A stretch of DNA of 64,000 bases, from contig JAACJO010000004.1 in NCBI GenBank assembly GCA_013368445.1, positions 868,001 through 932,000 on the forward strand, read 5' to 3'. Source of the DNA: Leucocoprinus leucothites (lineage: Eukaryota > Basidiomycota > Agaricomycetes > Agaricales > Agaricaceae). Made by a program: the position numbers and the translations under genes. The first letter of the stretch is position 1, and each line of letters starts with the position of its first letter. The notes below the pieces were generated by a model. That model was not told where the DNA came from, searched no databases, and was given only the letters and a program-made list of their open reading frames with translations. This document shows, in pieces, positions 13,530-25,287 of this stretch.

Positions 13530-14424
13530 CGTGTATAGCAGTGGCCAACAAGTGACGAAATATTACTTAATCCCTAGGCTGTCACTCGGGCCGCGGCACG
13601 GCAATAGGTATAGAGCCTTCGGGTATTATGATCCCGGTCTTGAGCTTGAGTTCCGTTGTACTTACTCAATTGCGTCAGGTCACTTAACGATCACATAAAC
13701 GCAACACGGTAAGAGGCTGCCTCTGAGGACGCGAGAAAACGGGAGGACTGCAATCAGGATTCTAGGAATTTACAGGGGACACGAAATTCGGAGTTGGTGG
13801 AAAGTTAAAATTCAAATTTCCAGTAGCCCCTGAGGCCTGAGATCTGAGAAACAGCATTTAGTATTCATGTTGACAAAAGTATATCCTTGCAATTGGGAGA
13901 GGATGAAACCCATACGCTAAACCGACCTCGTGGATCAATTGAAGTTCACGTGAAGACAGTAAAAGATCGCTCGCTATCTCAATTGCTCTAAAAATACACC
14001 TTCGAACTTGAGAGGATTAGCTGAGGTTGTAAGTTTTGGCCAGAAACCAGTGCACTCGACTCATGAGCGCAGGCAGACACAATAGCTACGCCTACTGTCA
14101 GAACACCAGGACCAACGTGCGTTCTATCTTGGGATACCTCATAATGCAGAAGCTGTTCCATCTTGTCGCCGAACCAAAACACCGACTGCGTGTGAAGCAC
14201 TAATTATATCGTATTGAGTTTACGGGGATATCAAAAAGATGTCATCACCGAAATTGTGGCCGGAACAACCACTTCCTCGTCCCATGCGGTGAGATCTGAA
14301 ATCCCACTGCAGCTATCCCAAATGGATCCCAAGAAGGGCAACTCAATTTAACGCTCTCCAGGCCCTTCAAATAGTTCGCCTGGGACTTAAGCATTCCCGC
14401 CTCGCTTTGCCCCACTCGAACAGG
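13530..14424. promoter_or_regulatory. Divergent intergenic region
   Basis: These 895 bp lie between the starts of the UNC80-like gene (-) and transporter GIT-A (+). Both promoters are expected here. No gene or repeat was recognised. Confidence 0.35.
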
Positions 14425-17162
14425 ATGTCTTTGACGCTCAAAGAGCGCATCGGTCGCGTTTCGCTTATCTTTGCGTGAGTATCAGCTTACAAGACTTTGA
14501 ACTCCAGGCTCTCTTCTCATATCGTTTTTCACAGCTGCGGAACTGCGTTGTTCTCTGATGGTGAGTTCCAGTGGTGTCAGTCAGGCGGTGCGTTAATTCG
14601 ATGAGGCAAGGCTACTCCAATGGTGTCATTTCGGCTGGTGAGTATCCTTTTCAACTTTCATTTGGATTGCATCGTTGACTTTGGTGGTATAGTCAACACA
14701 AGTAGGTCGAGCCTCCCTTGGATCCTGAGAATGCGATGGCTGACGTTGGGCCAGTCCTCGCCCGTATCTACGGTGATAGGCTCGAAGACCATAATTATGG
14801 AACAATTGTACGAAGTCTGACGTTCGCGGGGACAGTGGTTGGAATGCTTGTATTTGGTGTGTGCTATCAACAGTCTGATGGAATACTTCTAACATCACTT
14901 AACATGACAAGGCTGGCTATCCGACAAGGTTGGGAGAAAGTTTGGAATGGTGGGTAAAGCACGTTCATTGGATCCCAGCCTCCTCTCAGACCGATCTCGT
15001 TCAGATGAGCGCAAATGCAATCGTTGCTTTGTTCTCTGGCCTTTCAGCCGCATCAAAGGGCGCTAACGGTGACTTTGGTGGCATGTTGGCAATGCTCAGC
15101 GCTATGCGGTACGTTCACAACCCTAACCCACTCACTCTCCGCTTAATTGTTCTGGTATAGTTTCCTCCTAGGCATTGGGATTGGTGCAGAATACCCATGT
15201 GGATCTGTCTCTGCCTCTGAACAGTCCGAAGAGCCCGGGATCAGCAAACGTGCCCAACACAGGTGGTTCGCGCTGGCTACAAGTGAGAGCATCACTTTTT
15301 GGTTCCAGGCATACTAAATTTGTGACACCTGCCTGCATCTTGCAGATACAATGATCGATTTTGGATTCGTGGTTGCAGCCTTTGTACCATTGGTACTCTT
15401 TTGGATGTATGTTGACGTTATCAGAAGTATCATCTACCTTAATAACAACTACTACCCGACAGATTCGGTGACAACCACCTCAATGCGGTATGGCGTCTAT
15501 CTTTAGGCCTAGGCGTCGTGCCTGCTTTGTTGGTATTCCTCTGGCGACTCAACATGGACGAACCCGAACGCTTCAAGAAAGATTCAATGAAACATGCCAG
15601 GATCCCATACCTTCTGGTTTTTAAGCGTTATTGGGTCCCACTCCTTGCCATCTCATTTACTTGGTGTGTACAAAAATATCCACTCCAAGAGCTTTTGTGG
15701 ACTGATCGATGAATACGTCCCAATCAGGTTCCTTTATGACTTCATTGTGTGCGTATAAAGTTAAGTATAAAGTTATTTCAGCGCTGATTAGGAATCTTCG
15801 CTGGAACGCAGTTATCCGGTTCGTGTCGAGGCGTTTGATAGAAGCTTCATTGGCTGATAAAGTAGTCCTATAGTTCGGTATCTATTCTTCCACCATCGTC
15901 GACCGGTACGCCGTATGAGTATTTCACCTATGATATTATCTGACCATAACACTCCCAGTGTAACTGGTGGATCGGAGTCGTTATCTGTTGTTTTGGGATG
16001 GGGCGTTGTGATCAAGTACGTGCCCCCGAATTGATGGCTCCGGACACTACTGACATTGCGTAGCTTGTTTTACATTCCAGGCAGGCGATAATTCATTGTA
16101 ATCAACATTGTTCCTGATGTGATATTATTCTAGGAACGCTTGGTGGGGCGTTTATTCTTGATTATCTGGGTCCCAAATACACCATGGTGAGTCTAGCACC
16201 TTAACTTACAGGTCCTGGGGATTCAACCGACTTACTGGGCAAAATAGATTACGGGCTTAATTCTTCAAGCCATCATCGGCTTCATCATGAGTGGGCTTTA
16301 CGAAAGGTGATTTTTCCATTTTTGATGAGATTTCCTTGAGGCTGACAAAAAAAACAGGTTGACTGGTCCCGGTCATATCGGAGCATTCGCTGTAGGATGG
16401 CTTATAATATTTATGAGAAATCTGAGCTTATAATCAATGTCAGGTTGTTTACGGTATCTTCTTGTCTTTCGGAGAACTCGGTGCGTGCCTTTGTTGTCCC
16501 ACCTCCTCGAGGCTTCAGATGCTAACAGTGCAATCTCAGGACCTGGAAATTGCTTGGGTCTCCTTGCGAGTAAAACAAGCCCTACTGCCATTCGAGGCCA
16601 ATTCTACGGTCTTGCTGCTGCTGTCGGGAAAATTGGTGCATTTGTTGGCACTTGGGGTATGTCTTCAACGCACTCGACGAAAAGTGTGCGCAACAGCTAA
16701 CGTGAACGACCTTGGTTTGCAGCATTCCCACCTATGATTGAGGGTAAGGTCTTTAGCATTCTACAGCGCTAAGTTGAACGCTCACTTTTGAAAAAGCCTT
16801 CGGCGGGTCCAAGTCCACGAGAGGAAACACGGGTCCCTTCTGGGTGGGCAGTGGTGAGCTACCTTTTCTCTGATTCTCCTTGTGAAACAGAAGCTGAAGG
16901 AGGAGTTAGGTCTGGCTGTCCTGAGCGCCTTGGTAGTCTTCTTTTTCGTGAAACCCTTGACACACGATGGCATGATTGAGGAAGATATGGCCGTAAGTGG
17001 ATCTCTCTTTGAGCAAACCCGAAGGCTTAATGGGGTACCCCTTAGTTCCGTCGTTACTTGGAAGAACATGGATACGACACATCGGCCATGGGCTTGCCGG
17101 ATAGTACCACGTCTACTGCGGTCGCGACTGAAGAGAAGGCTGAGTCGTTTGAAAAGGTCTAA
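14425..17162 (+). CDS. MFS transporter GIT-A, GIT1-like (glycerophosphodiester/phosphate type)
   Basis: Polytopic plasma-membrane transporter of the GIT1-like branch of the major facilitator superfamily. It starts [17 protein letters not shown]. The signature loop [14 protein letters not shown] is present, as is [12 protein letters not shown], characteristic of the glycerophosphodiester and organophosphate porters. The C-terminal half reads [17 protein letters not shown] and [15 protein letters not shown], ending SFEKV. The gene is cut into many tiny exons, including a 9-nt exon (14693-14701) and a 7-nt exon (15812-15818, TTATCCG) that completes the sequence VYPFGIYSS. The intron starting at 16081 has a GC donor, while the paralogue at 25.3-28.0 kb has GT at the matching site. 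The substrate cannot be read from sequence; glycerophosphocholine, glycerophosphoinositol or phosphate are the family's known cargos. Confidence 0.85.
15812..15818 (+). other. Seven-nucleotide microexon of GIT-A
   Basis: The heptamer TTATCCG is flanked by an acceptor ending gcag and a donor gttcgt. It supplies the last base of a Val codon plus Tyr-Pro. Leaving it out breaks the frame between FLYDFIV and FGIYSS. The inverted paralogue has the same heptamer apart from its first base. Confidence 0.75.
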
Positions 17163-17506
17163 TTGGAATGAATACTGGAACTTTTCTTGTATGATATTGG
17201 GCACGATATGATGACCCAGATACGTGTACTCGGGCTTGCGAGTCTCTGCTCTAATGACAATCATGATTTCACCGCGGCTCGTCGTGCCACGGATTGGTTG
17301 AACGAGTTAAACGATTGTATTATTGAGTATCTTCTCGCTCTGAAAACGTATTGGTGTGTGCCGGTTCGAATGCCCCTGTACTTGGTTCAGCCTTTGGGGA
17401 ATCAGCCCGGCGTTGTCGGAGTCAGCCGTTAAGTGATATCAATATTCCCACACACGCGAGGACGCGTCAGTCTGATCAAAGGTTTCCTTTCGCTTTCAGC
17501 TCAGCC
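17163..17506. promoter_or_regulatory. Intergenic region upstream of SEM1
   Basis: These 344 bp hold the 3' end of GIT-A and the SEM1 promoter. A pyrimidine-rich stretch immediately precedes the SEM1 start. Nothing else was recognised. Confidence 0.3.
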
Positions 17507-17900
17507 ATGTCCGACACGAAAGAACAAAGACCAGATAATGCCCTCGGTGTGCTAGAAGAGGATGACGAGTTTGAAGAGTTTGCCGTCGCCGGTGAGTCTT
17601 TACCCATTTGAAGGAGGCTTCTGCTGAATTAGGCTGTGTTAATAGATTGGGACGATTCCCAGACAGACCTAGCATCTCTTGGAGGTGCTGCCCCCGGAGC
17701 AGCAAAATCTGGAGGTGATAAACTATGGGAGGATAACTGGGATGACGATGATATTGAGGATGAATTTAGTGTTCAGCTGCGGTACGTCGCCGACCTTAAC
17801 AGGTCTATATCCAATTCCAGTTGCTCATCCAGCTCTTAGGAGTGAATTGGAGAAAACCAAGAAGGCGAAGGAGGCTGCAGGCGAAACCATGCAATCATAA
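17507..17900 (+). CDS. SEM1: 26S proteasome lid subunit Sem1/DSS1
   Basis: Predicted 93-residue acidic intrinsically disordered protein in three exons (17507-17591, about 17645-17780, about 17840-17900). It carries the two acidic-aromatic clusters that define the family: LEEDDEFEEF near residues 16-25, and LWEDNWDDDDIEDEF near 55-69, followed by a C-terminal helix SELEKTKKAKEA. Sem1/DSS1 stabilises the proteasome lid and also binds BRCA2-type, TREX-2 and other PCI complexes through these clusters. Length and domain order fit the usual 70-100 residues. The start at 17507 is the only ATG before the first acidic cluster in this frame. It faces the 3' end of a DUF6697-like gene about 280 bp downstream. 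Confidence 0.93.
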
Positions 17901-18176
17901 ACAACCTCTCTCATCTGTATGCCTCGCTTGTACGATAGTTGACCCTTGCAATGAAGAGTTACGAACACAACCCAGATGCCACTCCTTCGGGTTGAACAAT
18001 TTGCGCGCACTCGGACGTTGAGCTTCCATCAAGTCGCACCATTGGAATATACCTGGCTTGTACCGGATATTCGATCGCAGGACGTACTTTACAGTTATCG
18101 ACTGTCACCCTACATCTGAAATTCTTGGATCAAGCCCCGACCTGCAGGTGATCGCATTAACACAAGTATCCACAAA

Positions 18177-19640
18177 TCAACGAGTAAAGTACAACAAATA
18201 TTCCTCATTATTGTCGATGATAGACTCCAGCTCGCTCAGCTCAGAGTCACTAATTTCTTCTCGCTTCCTCTTCTTACCCACTTTGGTTGTTTTTGACCTG
18301 GCAGCCCCCTTCGTTTTACCGACTTTCTTTCCCTTGTTCTTCGGCTCCTTGGAGTCTCGACCTGGTGCAGTCCGCGTCTTAAATTCCTCGTAAAGCCTCC
18401 TCTGGAAGCCAACGTCATATTCACGGCAGTCCATCTGCCAGATTACGAAGGTCTGCACTTCAAGATCAGCATTCACTAAAAGCCGAGATATACACAATAA
18501 TGTTCACCTCTTCCCCTTTAGCAAAGGCTGCTTCTACGTCTGCAGGCGAAAACCTTTTCCATTCACCAGACTCCGCCACAGCAAACAGCTGATTTTCATC
18601 AGGCTCGTTGCAGCCAAATCGTTTCCGCGCGGCCATGCGCTTGAGTACCTTCTGGCCATAGCCCTTGTCGCAAATCTCCCGTGACCAAGTTTTCTTGAAC
18701 TGCACGAGAAGCCCTGGGTCAATATGTTATTAAAAATGGGCCCAGCAATGACTGACTGCCCGTGATTGCTCCTCCCATTCCGAGACGGTCAAGGAGGCTA
18801 CTTGCTGTAACATGTAATCTCCCATATAAAGCCATTTATTGGTAGCAAGGCGCGTAACGACGCGATAGAACCTCGGAGTCGATAACAATTTCTGCTTCTT
18901 CATATCTCCTAGTTCGGGCGTTGGAATGAAGAACAGCCCAGGGTGTCCTGGCATTCGAGGAGCAGCGGGATTGTATTCGAGGTTCGGATACATCCAATGG
19001 TCAAGTCCGTGCTCTTTCAGAAACTTCTCTCCAATCAACGGGAATGTTTCTTGGGTGTTTCCACCATAAAGGGAAGATATGAATTCGCGCGGAAAGGCAA
19101 AGTTTCTAATTTCCTGAGGGATTGTTTCGTCATCGACTATGAGAGGCTTCAGTCCGTCGAGACGGTTGAGAAGTGTTTCAAGGTTAAATTCAAGTTTGGT
19201 TTTGATCTTCATTTTTGGCTATCGCATCGTTCAGTATGTACAGCTGAACCTAGGAACCATTGGCCGTCATACGTTCTGGCGCGATTCCATGATTGCTCGT
19301 CTGGTGTCGGACTGTTGTTCAAGTTTCACGTTCACTCTCTCGGGAGTCGTCACACCGTCTGTATTGACTGGGTCACGGCGCGGTCTTTTCCTTGTCTTTT
19401 CCTGACCCAGCTTTGATTTCAGTATAAACTCCTAGTTGCACAACTTGGCTCACCTTGTCGGAATTGGACAAGTTCGAAAGCGCATCTCTATTCCTTGGTC
19501 GGCGTTCACTAAGAGTATCATCCGCAAGCGCAGATGTGTCCTCCTCTGGCTCGCGTTTGACGCGCCTAGGGGGTTCCTCGAGGGACTTCAGGGTACGAAT
19601 AGGAGGGTCGCAGTAGGGTCTTTTAGACGCGCTGTCTTGT
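18177..19640 (-). CDS. DUF6697-like protein, copy 1
   Basis: Protein of unknown function shared with two tandem genes at 58.2-61.1 kb. The conserved core (about 19240-18750) reads FAFPREFISSLYGGN, then HGLDHWMYPNLEYNP and PGHPGLFFIPTP. It is followed by a WxxMGDYM segment, a block ending MAARKRF, and the block WQMDCREYDVGFQ. The C-terminus is basic, with a KKRKREE stretch that could be a nuclear signal, and ends in an acidic patch. The junction of the exon reading MESRQN to PKMKIKTK (near 19213-19267) was confirmed by phase. The N-terminal exon near 19620-19490 (SLEEPPRRVKREPEED) probably belongs to the gene, but its link to the rest and the true start were not resolved, so the upper coordinate is approximate. 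Confidence 0.75.
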
Positions 19641-19663
19641 GTCCACTATCCTCCAAGTCATGA

Positions 19664-20520
19664 CTATTTACGCGTTGTTTGGTTCGCGTTAATTCTCCCA
19701 GCGCCGCCTAAGAGTTCCCAACAGCTGAGACAAGCGTGCACAGAGCAGAATGCAGTCCTGGGAAGGATTATAGACTACGCGAGAGTCCAGCATGCGCAAT
19801 TCAACCTGATATAATGTGTTGAGAACAGACGGCTAAAAATAAGCGTGTGTTTATGTGAAAGGCCAATTACTATTTTTAGGTATGTCATTTCCACGTATGA
19901 TGAGCTTTAGACGCTTGAGATTCAACAGGACACTGTATTTGATGTGATTGTGTATCATAAAAAGGGTATGTGTTCAACTGAGAAAAAGCGCTCAGAGATA
20001 AAGATATTGTAAACGTTAAAAAGAAAGAAGAAAGAAAGAAAACGAGTGGCCTTCCAGTATACAGTGCGATCCTCATACGTATGCACAAAAAACAGAGACG
20101 ATGAAATTGTAAGTTGAAATTGAGGGCTGAGGTATGAGAGAGTGACAGGGGACGATAAACAGCATATATAATAATGTTAAGTATGAGTGTAAGAAACCGG
20201 AAACCTAAAGTGGAAAGCACGAACACAGAGTATCAACAGAGAAAAGCAACTGACGAGAGAGACCAGTCAAGTGACTAAATAGGGTGTAAACGTACTAGGA
20301 TACGGATACGGGAGTGGAAAGTTGGGATGGAAGTGAACGATGATATTCTGCACGAGCTGGAACAAAAAAAAGTAAAAGAAACCACAGGTCAGCCAGTCGT
20401 CAGCGCGTCAACGGTCATCAATATAGCCGTCCACTCACAAAGTAGTTATTCACACAAGCATCTAATAGCGTACTGAAAAAAAAAAGAATGTGGTATGTGG
20501 TAAGCTGGGGCTCAGAGTTA
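19664..20520. other. Intergenic region with purine-rich tract
   Basis: This covers the likely 3' UTR of the Pro-rich gene and the promoter of DUF6697-like copy 1. It contains a GAAA-type simple repeat near 20018-20042 and a short A-run near 20476-20486. No gene was recognised. Confidence 0.35.
20018..20042. repeat. Purine-rich GAAA microsatellite
   Basis: Imperfect tandem AAAG/GAAA units in a non-coding stretch, seen directly in the sequence. Confidence 0.6.
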
Positions 20521-22237
20521 TCAATGATCCTCATCGGGTATTTCCTGTAATTCCGAGGGTGTAACAATGTTAATGGTATCAGAAGTGGTTCTCGCAACAG
20601 GTTGAGGTACAGTCTCAAGGAGACTGACTATATGCTCAATATCGGTACCAGTGTTTCCGTCGTGCTTCGAAGCGAGAGCCGCGAGCTTATCAGTGATCGG
20701 ATCGGTGATAGTTTCTTGCTCTGCTTCGACTTCTTCAACATTATGGTTTTCCTCCGCCGATCCATTCGTATTTGGAATCTCCTCCTCTTTCTCCTCTTTC
20801 GGTTCCATATGAGGCTCGGATTGGGGGGATGCGACCTCAGGGTCAGGTACGACAGCTGCATCTCCGTTCTCTTCTTCCTCAGAAACAACTACTTTGATTT
20901 CGGGTTCGATAGCGGTAGTGTCATCTGGCGGAACTTGCCCTTCGCTAGTTATTTCGGTTTCAGCTTGTGGTTCTGGTTCTGGTTCCGGTTCCAACTCGGG
21001 TACAGGAACCGGAACAGCTTCGACCTGTGACTCTGGTTCAGAACGACTCTCCTTAGCAGAGAAGACATCCTGATCTACGACCACCGCTGCTGCTGCCACA
21101 GTGGTAGTGTCTGTAGCAGAAACCGCTTCAGGGGACTTGGAAGCGGTGCTGCTTGGCGCCTTCCTAGCCGGTGTCTTTGATGGAGTAGGAGTTTTCCTTC
21201 CACGAGCCCCAGGTGTGGCGCTACCACGGATCGAAGGCTTCGGCGTTGGTGTAACTCTCGGCGGTGGCGCTGCGGTAGACTTCGAGGGAGGTGACGCAAC
21301 AGGGGTACGTGCTCGTGATAGCGAAGCAGCCGTAGGCTTACTCAGTCGGTCCGATGCACCAACCGACATCGTCCTCTTGGAGGGCGTTGGTGCAGGCGAT
21401 GGCGCATTTCGTGCTCGGGCGAGAGACGCCGCCGTTGGTGCGTATAGGTTTGATGATCGGGAGCTTGGGGTGATGGGTGTTCGTGATGGCGTCTTTGGCC
21501 GCGCCGGTGTAGATGGTGTGACTCTGGAAGTGGGCTTCTTGGTAGTGGCATTGGACGTGGCTGGTTTACTAATGGTTTGGGGTTTGAGAGTTCCAGGGGG
21601 AGGGGATAAAGTAGACGATGCCGGAGGCTTGGAGGGAGTCTTGCCAGTATTGCTCGGGGTTCTTGTGGTTGGCTTGGGAGCAGTGGAGGGAGGGGAGCGG
21701 GTAGAGGTGGCTGGAGGTTTCGATGGTGTACGTGTTTTTGATGGGACAGGTTTCGATGGTGGAGTTGGTTTGGTCTCGGGCTCTGGCTGCACCGGGGCAG
21801 GGGCTGGAGCAGGCTCTGGGGGATTTTGTGGTGCTTCGGCCTTTGGTGGTTCTGAAGAGCCGTTTGTGGCTGGCTCAACAGGGGCCGGAGATTCAGTCGT
21901 CGTGGGCGCCGGGTCTGGCTGTGCTACGGGCGACTTGAAACGAAAGGAGGTCGGGGGAGGTGCAGACGGCGTAGAGGCCGCTTCAGTAACAGATTTAGGG
22001 GGCCATTCTCGTTTCTCTCTGAGTTCCTCCTTTGCAGAGTCCCCTGTGGTGTGCGAGACGACGCTCGAACTTCTCGGTGGAGTCTGAGCTGCACCCGGTG
22101 TACGTTTAGTCTGAATCTCAAATCGGCCAATAAGGTTGGCAACACTCTGCCGAGGGCGCTCGTCTGGCAGAGGCCTGTCAACGATCGGAGTTGAGGGGGT
22201 CGATGAGTGGGATTAGGACGCGACAATGGGTGATGAT
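20521..22237 (-). CDS. Low-complexity Pro/Ser/Thr-rich protein
   Basis: A long open frame on the minus strand encodes at least 550 residues. An N-terminal segment SVANLIGRFEIQTK looks like a short ordered motif. The central region is dominated by T-P-S-K-P type repeats (TPSKPPATST, KTPSKPPASS, SLARARNAPSP, SLSRARTPVASP). An acidic C-terminal third follows, with Glu-Pro repeats and a short helix (DKLAALASKHD), ending PSELQEIPDEDH. No catalytic domain was recognised. Basic, proline-rich repeats of this kind occur in microtubule- or membrane-associated scaffolds and are often phosphorylated, but I assign no function. The start is uncertain: the frame is closed upstream of about 22200, so a short first exon near 22237 is assumed. 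The opposite strand is also open for 328 codons across this region, which is a by-product of composition. Confidence 0.65.
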
Positions 22238-22515
22238 GACACGTACATTGGCCACTACAGAAGAGGGGGCAAGGACACAGTCAAGAGAACAACTGAAAAG
22301 TTGTTGGAGGCGAGGAACAGGCAAGGGGGAGAGACAAAGGAGTGTAGGAGGTGGTGGTATAGAAGAAAGAGCGGCGATGTTTGGCGGAGTACAACTCCAG
22401 GCGCCTAATTGGGCAATCCACGTTACTCTCTCGCACAAATAATATTCACTGAAAAACATTGGAAATTTAGGATGCTCTGTTCCTATCAACTATCATACTT
22501 CAGCCCCGACTATTG

Positions 22516-23372
22516 TCATGGTAACCAACGTCTCAGTACCTGCCGCAATTCCTGCCCACTCCTTCCGTGCCAGAAATGCGATGCTTTCTCTACTTCAGCG
22601 ACATTCAGCCGGTTGCTGCCTTGAGCAACACTTTCTAGTTTCTCTACCCATCTTTCGTAGCTCGAGCTGCTGGTGAATTCATCTTTATCACCATAAACTA
22701 CGATAACTTTCGATCGAGAGTCCTTCAAAAGCTCTTCAAGCTGTGTTTGGTAGTGAGATGTTCGGAACAGCGTAAGCCATCCTCTCGGACCTAATGGGTA
22801 TGAAAGGAGAACATGCGACGTCTTGATGGGTATCGGGAGTACAGGGTGCAAAGAGGTGATCAGCGACCCATGCGAATAGCCCTTGTAATTTGGTCAGTAC
22901 AAGGTTTTATATCTTAGGGTAGTCGTCAAAGTAACTGACAATGAGCACAAGGGAAGCGACGTTCTTAATTCGGCCGAGAGCCCACTGTACAAGGGCTTTC
23001 AAATCCTCGGCTTCACTGAACCCGGTGAAAGAAGAGAGACCCGTGGATTTCCCGACGCTCCTCGAATTATAGCGAACTATGTGATATTTCGCCTCAAGCA
23101 ATGGATCGGTAAGGGAGTCAAGAACGCTGTCAAGTCAGAATCAATTCAGGGTCACTAATTAGTGTCAATTGCTAATTCAATGTTCATACGCACGGGTCGT
23201 CCTTTCGCCCTCCCAGCCACGACCAGGGGTGCAGGCAGACTGCCAATTTGCGATTGGCACCCAAAGAGACTGATGGGATGGGTTTGATCAAGTCGACTTC
23301 CAGGGAAACACCTGTGGGTAGCGGAACAATGATGTGTTCGAGATCATAGTGGGCGTCATCAACTTGCGACAT
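22516..23372 (-). CDS. Alpha/beta hydrolase
   Basis: Serine hydrolase of the alpha/beta fold, about 250 residues in three exons (from 23372, from about 23127, and about 22876-22516) that join in phase. The N-terminus reads MSQVDDAHYDLEHIIVPLP, with an oxyanion-side LHPWSWLGG. The nucleophile elbow GYSHGSL is formed exactly across the second intron junction. A C-terminal acid lies in VYGDKDEFTS and the catalytic His in KASHFWHG, so the full Ser-Asp-His triad is visible. The family includes small esterases and dienelactone-hydrolase-like enzymes; the substrate is unknown. It is transcribed away from MT1, from which it is separated by about 660 bp. Confidence 0.82.
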
Positions 23373-24035
23373 GACTGCAGCTGGTTAACATCACTTGTGA
23401 TGGTCGCCAATCATGCGGCTCTCCAAAGGTTACCACTTGCCCTGGACGGGTTGTTGGTCCTTATTTGGGAAATTGACTCCTGTGCCTCGATGTCTACTGG
23501 TTTGAAGGTTCAAATTCAAGCTTCAAGCTTAAGCTCAGGTTCTCTGAAGCTTGATTGGCATGGGATCATTCCAATACAAATCGAAATACTTGCCACCACG
23601 AGTTTGCCCTACTTTCTCGATTCTCCGCTCGGTATTTCAGGGCGTCTCGTCAGGACGTCTCGGCTGGACGTTATAAACGAGGAGAAGCAAGTACCGGAAA
23701 ACATCACTCCTACAAACACTCGTTACTTCCTCGGGTACATGATTCAGCTTTTTCAATTTCCACCACACAAGGCCGAGTACACCGCCATCAGCCTCTGTCT
23801 TGCTTGCCACTAGAAACCAAAGCGACTCGGAACCGTCCTGGCCCATAGCCCGTACGAGGTGAATTAAAGCGCCCCGTATTGCCCGCATCGCCCGCCGCAC
23901 CACGAGCGCTCACGCTTCCGTGCTTAACCAGAGCCGGAAAGTGCAGGCACTCACAGATAAAAGGCACGCCAGTGTGCTCGAAAGGTAGGTTCTCCCGCCT
24001 CTTCCACTAGCAGTAGAGCTGGCTTGCGCTTGACA
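23373..24035. promoter_or_regulatory. Divergent region between hydrolase and MT1
   Basis: Promoters for the hydrolase and MT1. A TATA-like GATAAAAG lies at 23956-23963, about 75 bp before the MT1 start. The remaining open frames are not supported. Confidence 0.4.
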
Positions 24036-25167
24036 ATGCCCCAAGGATTTCTCCCACTCGACCCAAAGTTATACAATCTATCCGACGAACAATTGGATTT
24101 CCTTCGATCACTTACTGGGTTCGAAAACGATGACGAGATGAGGCAACATGTTCTGACTATTCAAGCACAAGCTTACGAGGTAATACACACTTATGGTATT
24201 CCTTCTTGAATTGCCAGCATATACTCATCGTGACTCTAGATCTGTCCGTGTCCTTGCGTCCGTTCTTTCACTTTCGCAAAGTAAGTATCCACCGCAATAC
24301 TATTCTTTTATGTGACCGACGTAACACTATTTAGACTTCCAATCATCCGGATACCGTACTACGATCGAGCTCTCGCTTTAGGTCGAAAGAATAAAGATGC
24401 CATATTCTTAGATCTAGGATGCTGCTGTATGTATGCTCACTATTTGTTTCTCTCCTGAGCTCTAAGAAATTAACTCTGACCGCATACAAGTTGGAAGCGA
24501 CTCGCGAAAAGCCGTATTCGACGGCTGGCCAGCCGACAAAGTAATAGCTTCCGACCTTCACCAAGGTAAGAATATACCTCCTTTCACCACGATCTCCAGA
24601 GCTCTAACAGCGTTTCATTTAGAGCTCTGGGAATTGGGCCATGAATTGTATCGCTCCACACCCACAACCTTCCCCGCAGGGTTCATTCCAGGCGATGTAT
24701 TCGACCCTCAAATCCTCTCCTCCAATCCTACTCCCACTCCTAGACCACCCAAACCAACCAACCTCACCTCTCTAACCTCTCTCAACTCACTCAAAGCTCA
24801 TATCTCCATCATCCACACCTCACTATTCTTCCACCTCTTCAATGAAGACCAACAACTCGACTTGGCACATCGCGTAGCCACTCTTCTCTCTCCAGAAAAA
24901 GGATCCATGATTTTCGGTGGGCATTATGGTAGACAGACGAAGGGGACTACTGTAGCGGAAGCGCTGCCAGACGGGACTGTTAGACCGAAGTTCCGGCATT
25001 CGCCAGAGTCGTGGAAGAGTGTTTGGGAAGAGGTGTTTGGGGAGGCGTCGGTGGATGGAAGGGTGAAGATTGAGGTTGAGTGGGAGGTTAGTAAGCAGTA
25101 TCAGAACATGGATGTTGAGAATCAGGAGGCGTATTATTGGATGGTTTGGTGCGTAACTAGGTTGTAA
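24036..25167 (+). CDS. SAM-dependent methyltransferase MT1, AusD-like
   Basis: Class I methyltransferase related to those of fungal meroterpenoid pathways (AusD/Trt5 type, recognised from memory). It starts MPQGFLPLDPKLYNLS. Domain order is an N-terminal helical cap (LRSLTGFENDDEMRQH), a 41-nt exon reading CPCVRSFTFAK, then motif I IFLDLGCCFG interrupted by an intron. After that come the strand-2 acid region DGWPADKVIASDL, ELWELGHELYRSTPTTFP, the post-motif HISIIHTSLFFHLF and the strand GSMIFGGHYGR. It ends WCVTRL. All exons join in phase. MT1 is the outlying member of a seven-copy family, the other six being at 36.6-45.4 kb. It is group A by its GGHY and WCVTRL markers. Its YPCIR element is changed to CPCVR. 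Its 3' end faces that of GIT-B 120 bp away. Confidence 0.85.
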
Positions 25168-25287
25168 GAGGTGAGATGTTATCCGGCTGTGGTACATGAT
25201 ACAGTGGACTAACAAGCTTGGGCTTGTGCATTCGTCATGGTGTTGTTCAGATACATAGTACAAGAGGTCTCTCGATGTTTAGTTCAT

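Noticed and set aside
17362..17375. GGTTCGAATGCC resembling a tRNA B box
   Set aside because: No matching A box or cloverleaf could be drawn around it, and it sits in a transporter-to-SEM1 spacer.
21101..22087. 328-codon open frame on the plus strand
   Set aside because: It is antisense to the Pro/Ser/Thr-rich gene and arises from its repeat composition (Gly/Val-rich mirror). The minus-strand reading has ordered ends and a conserved-looking motif.
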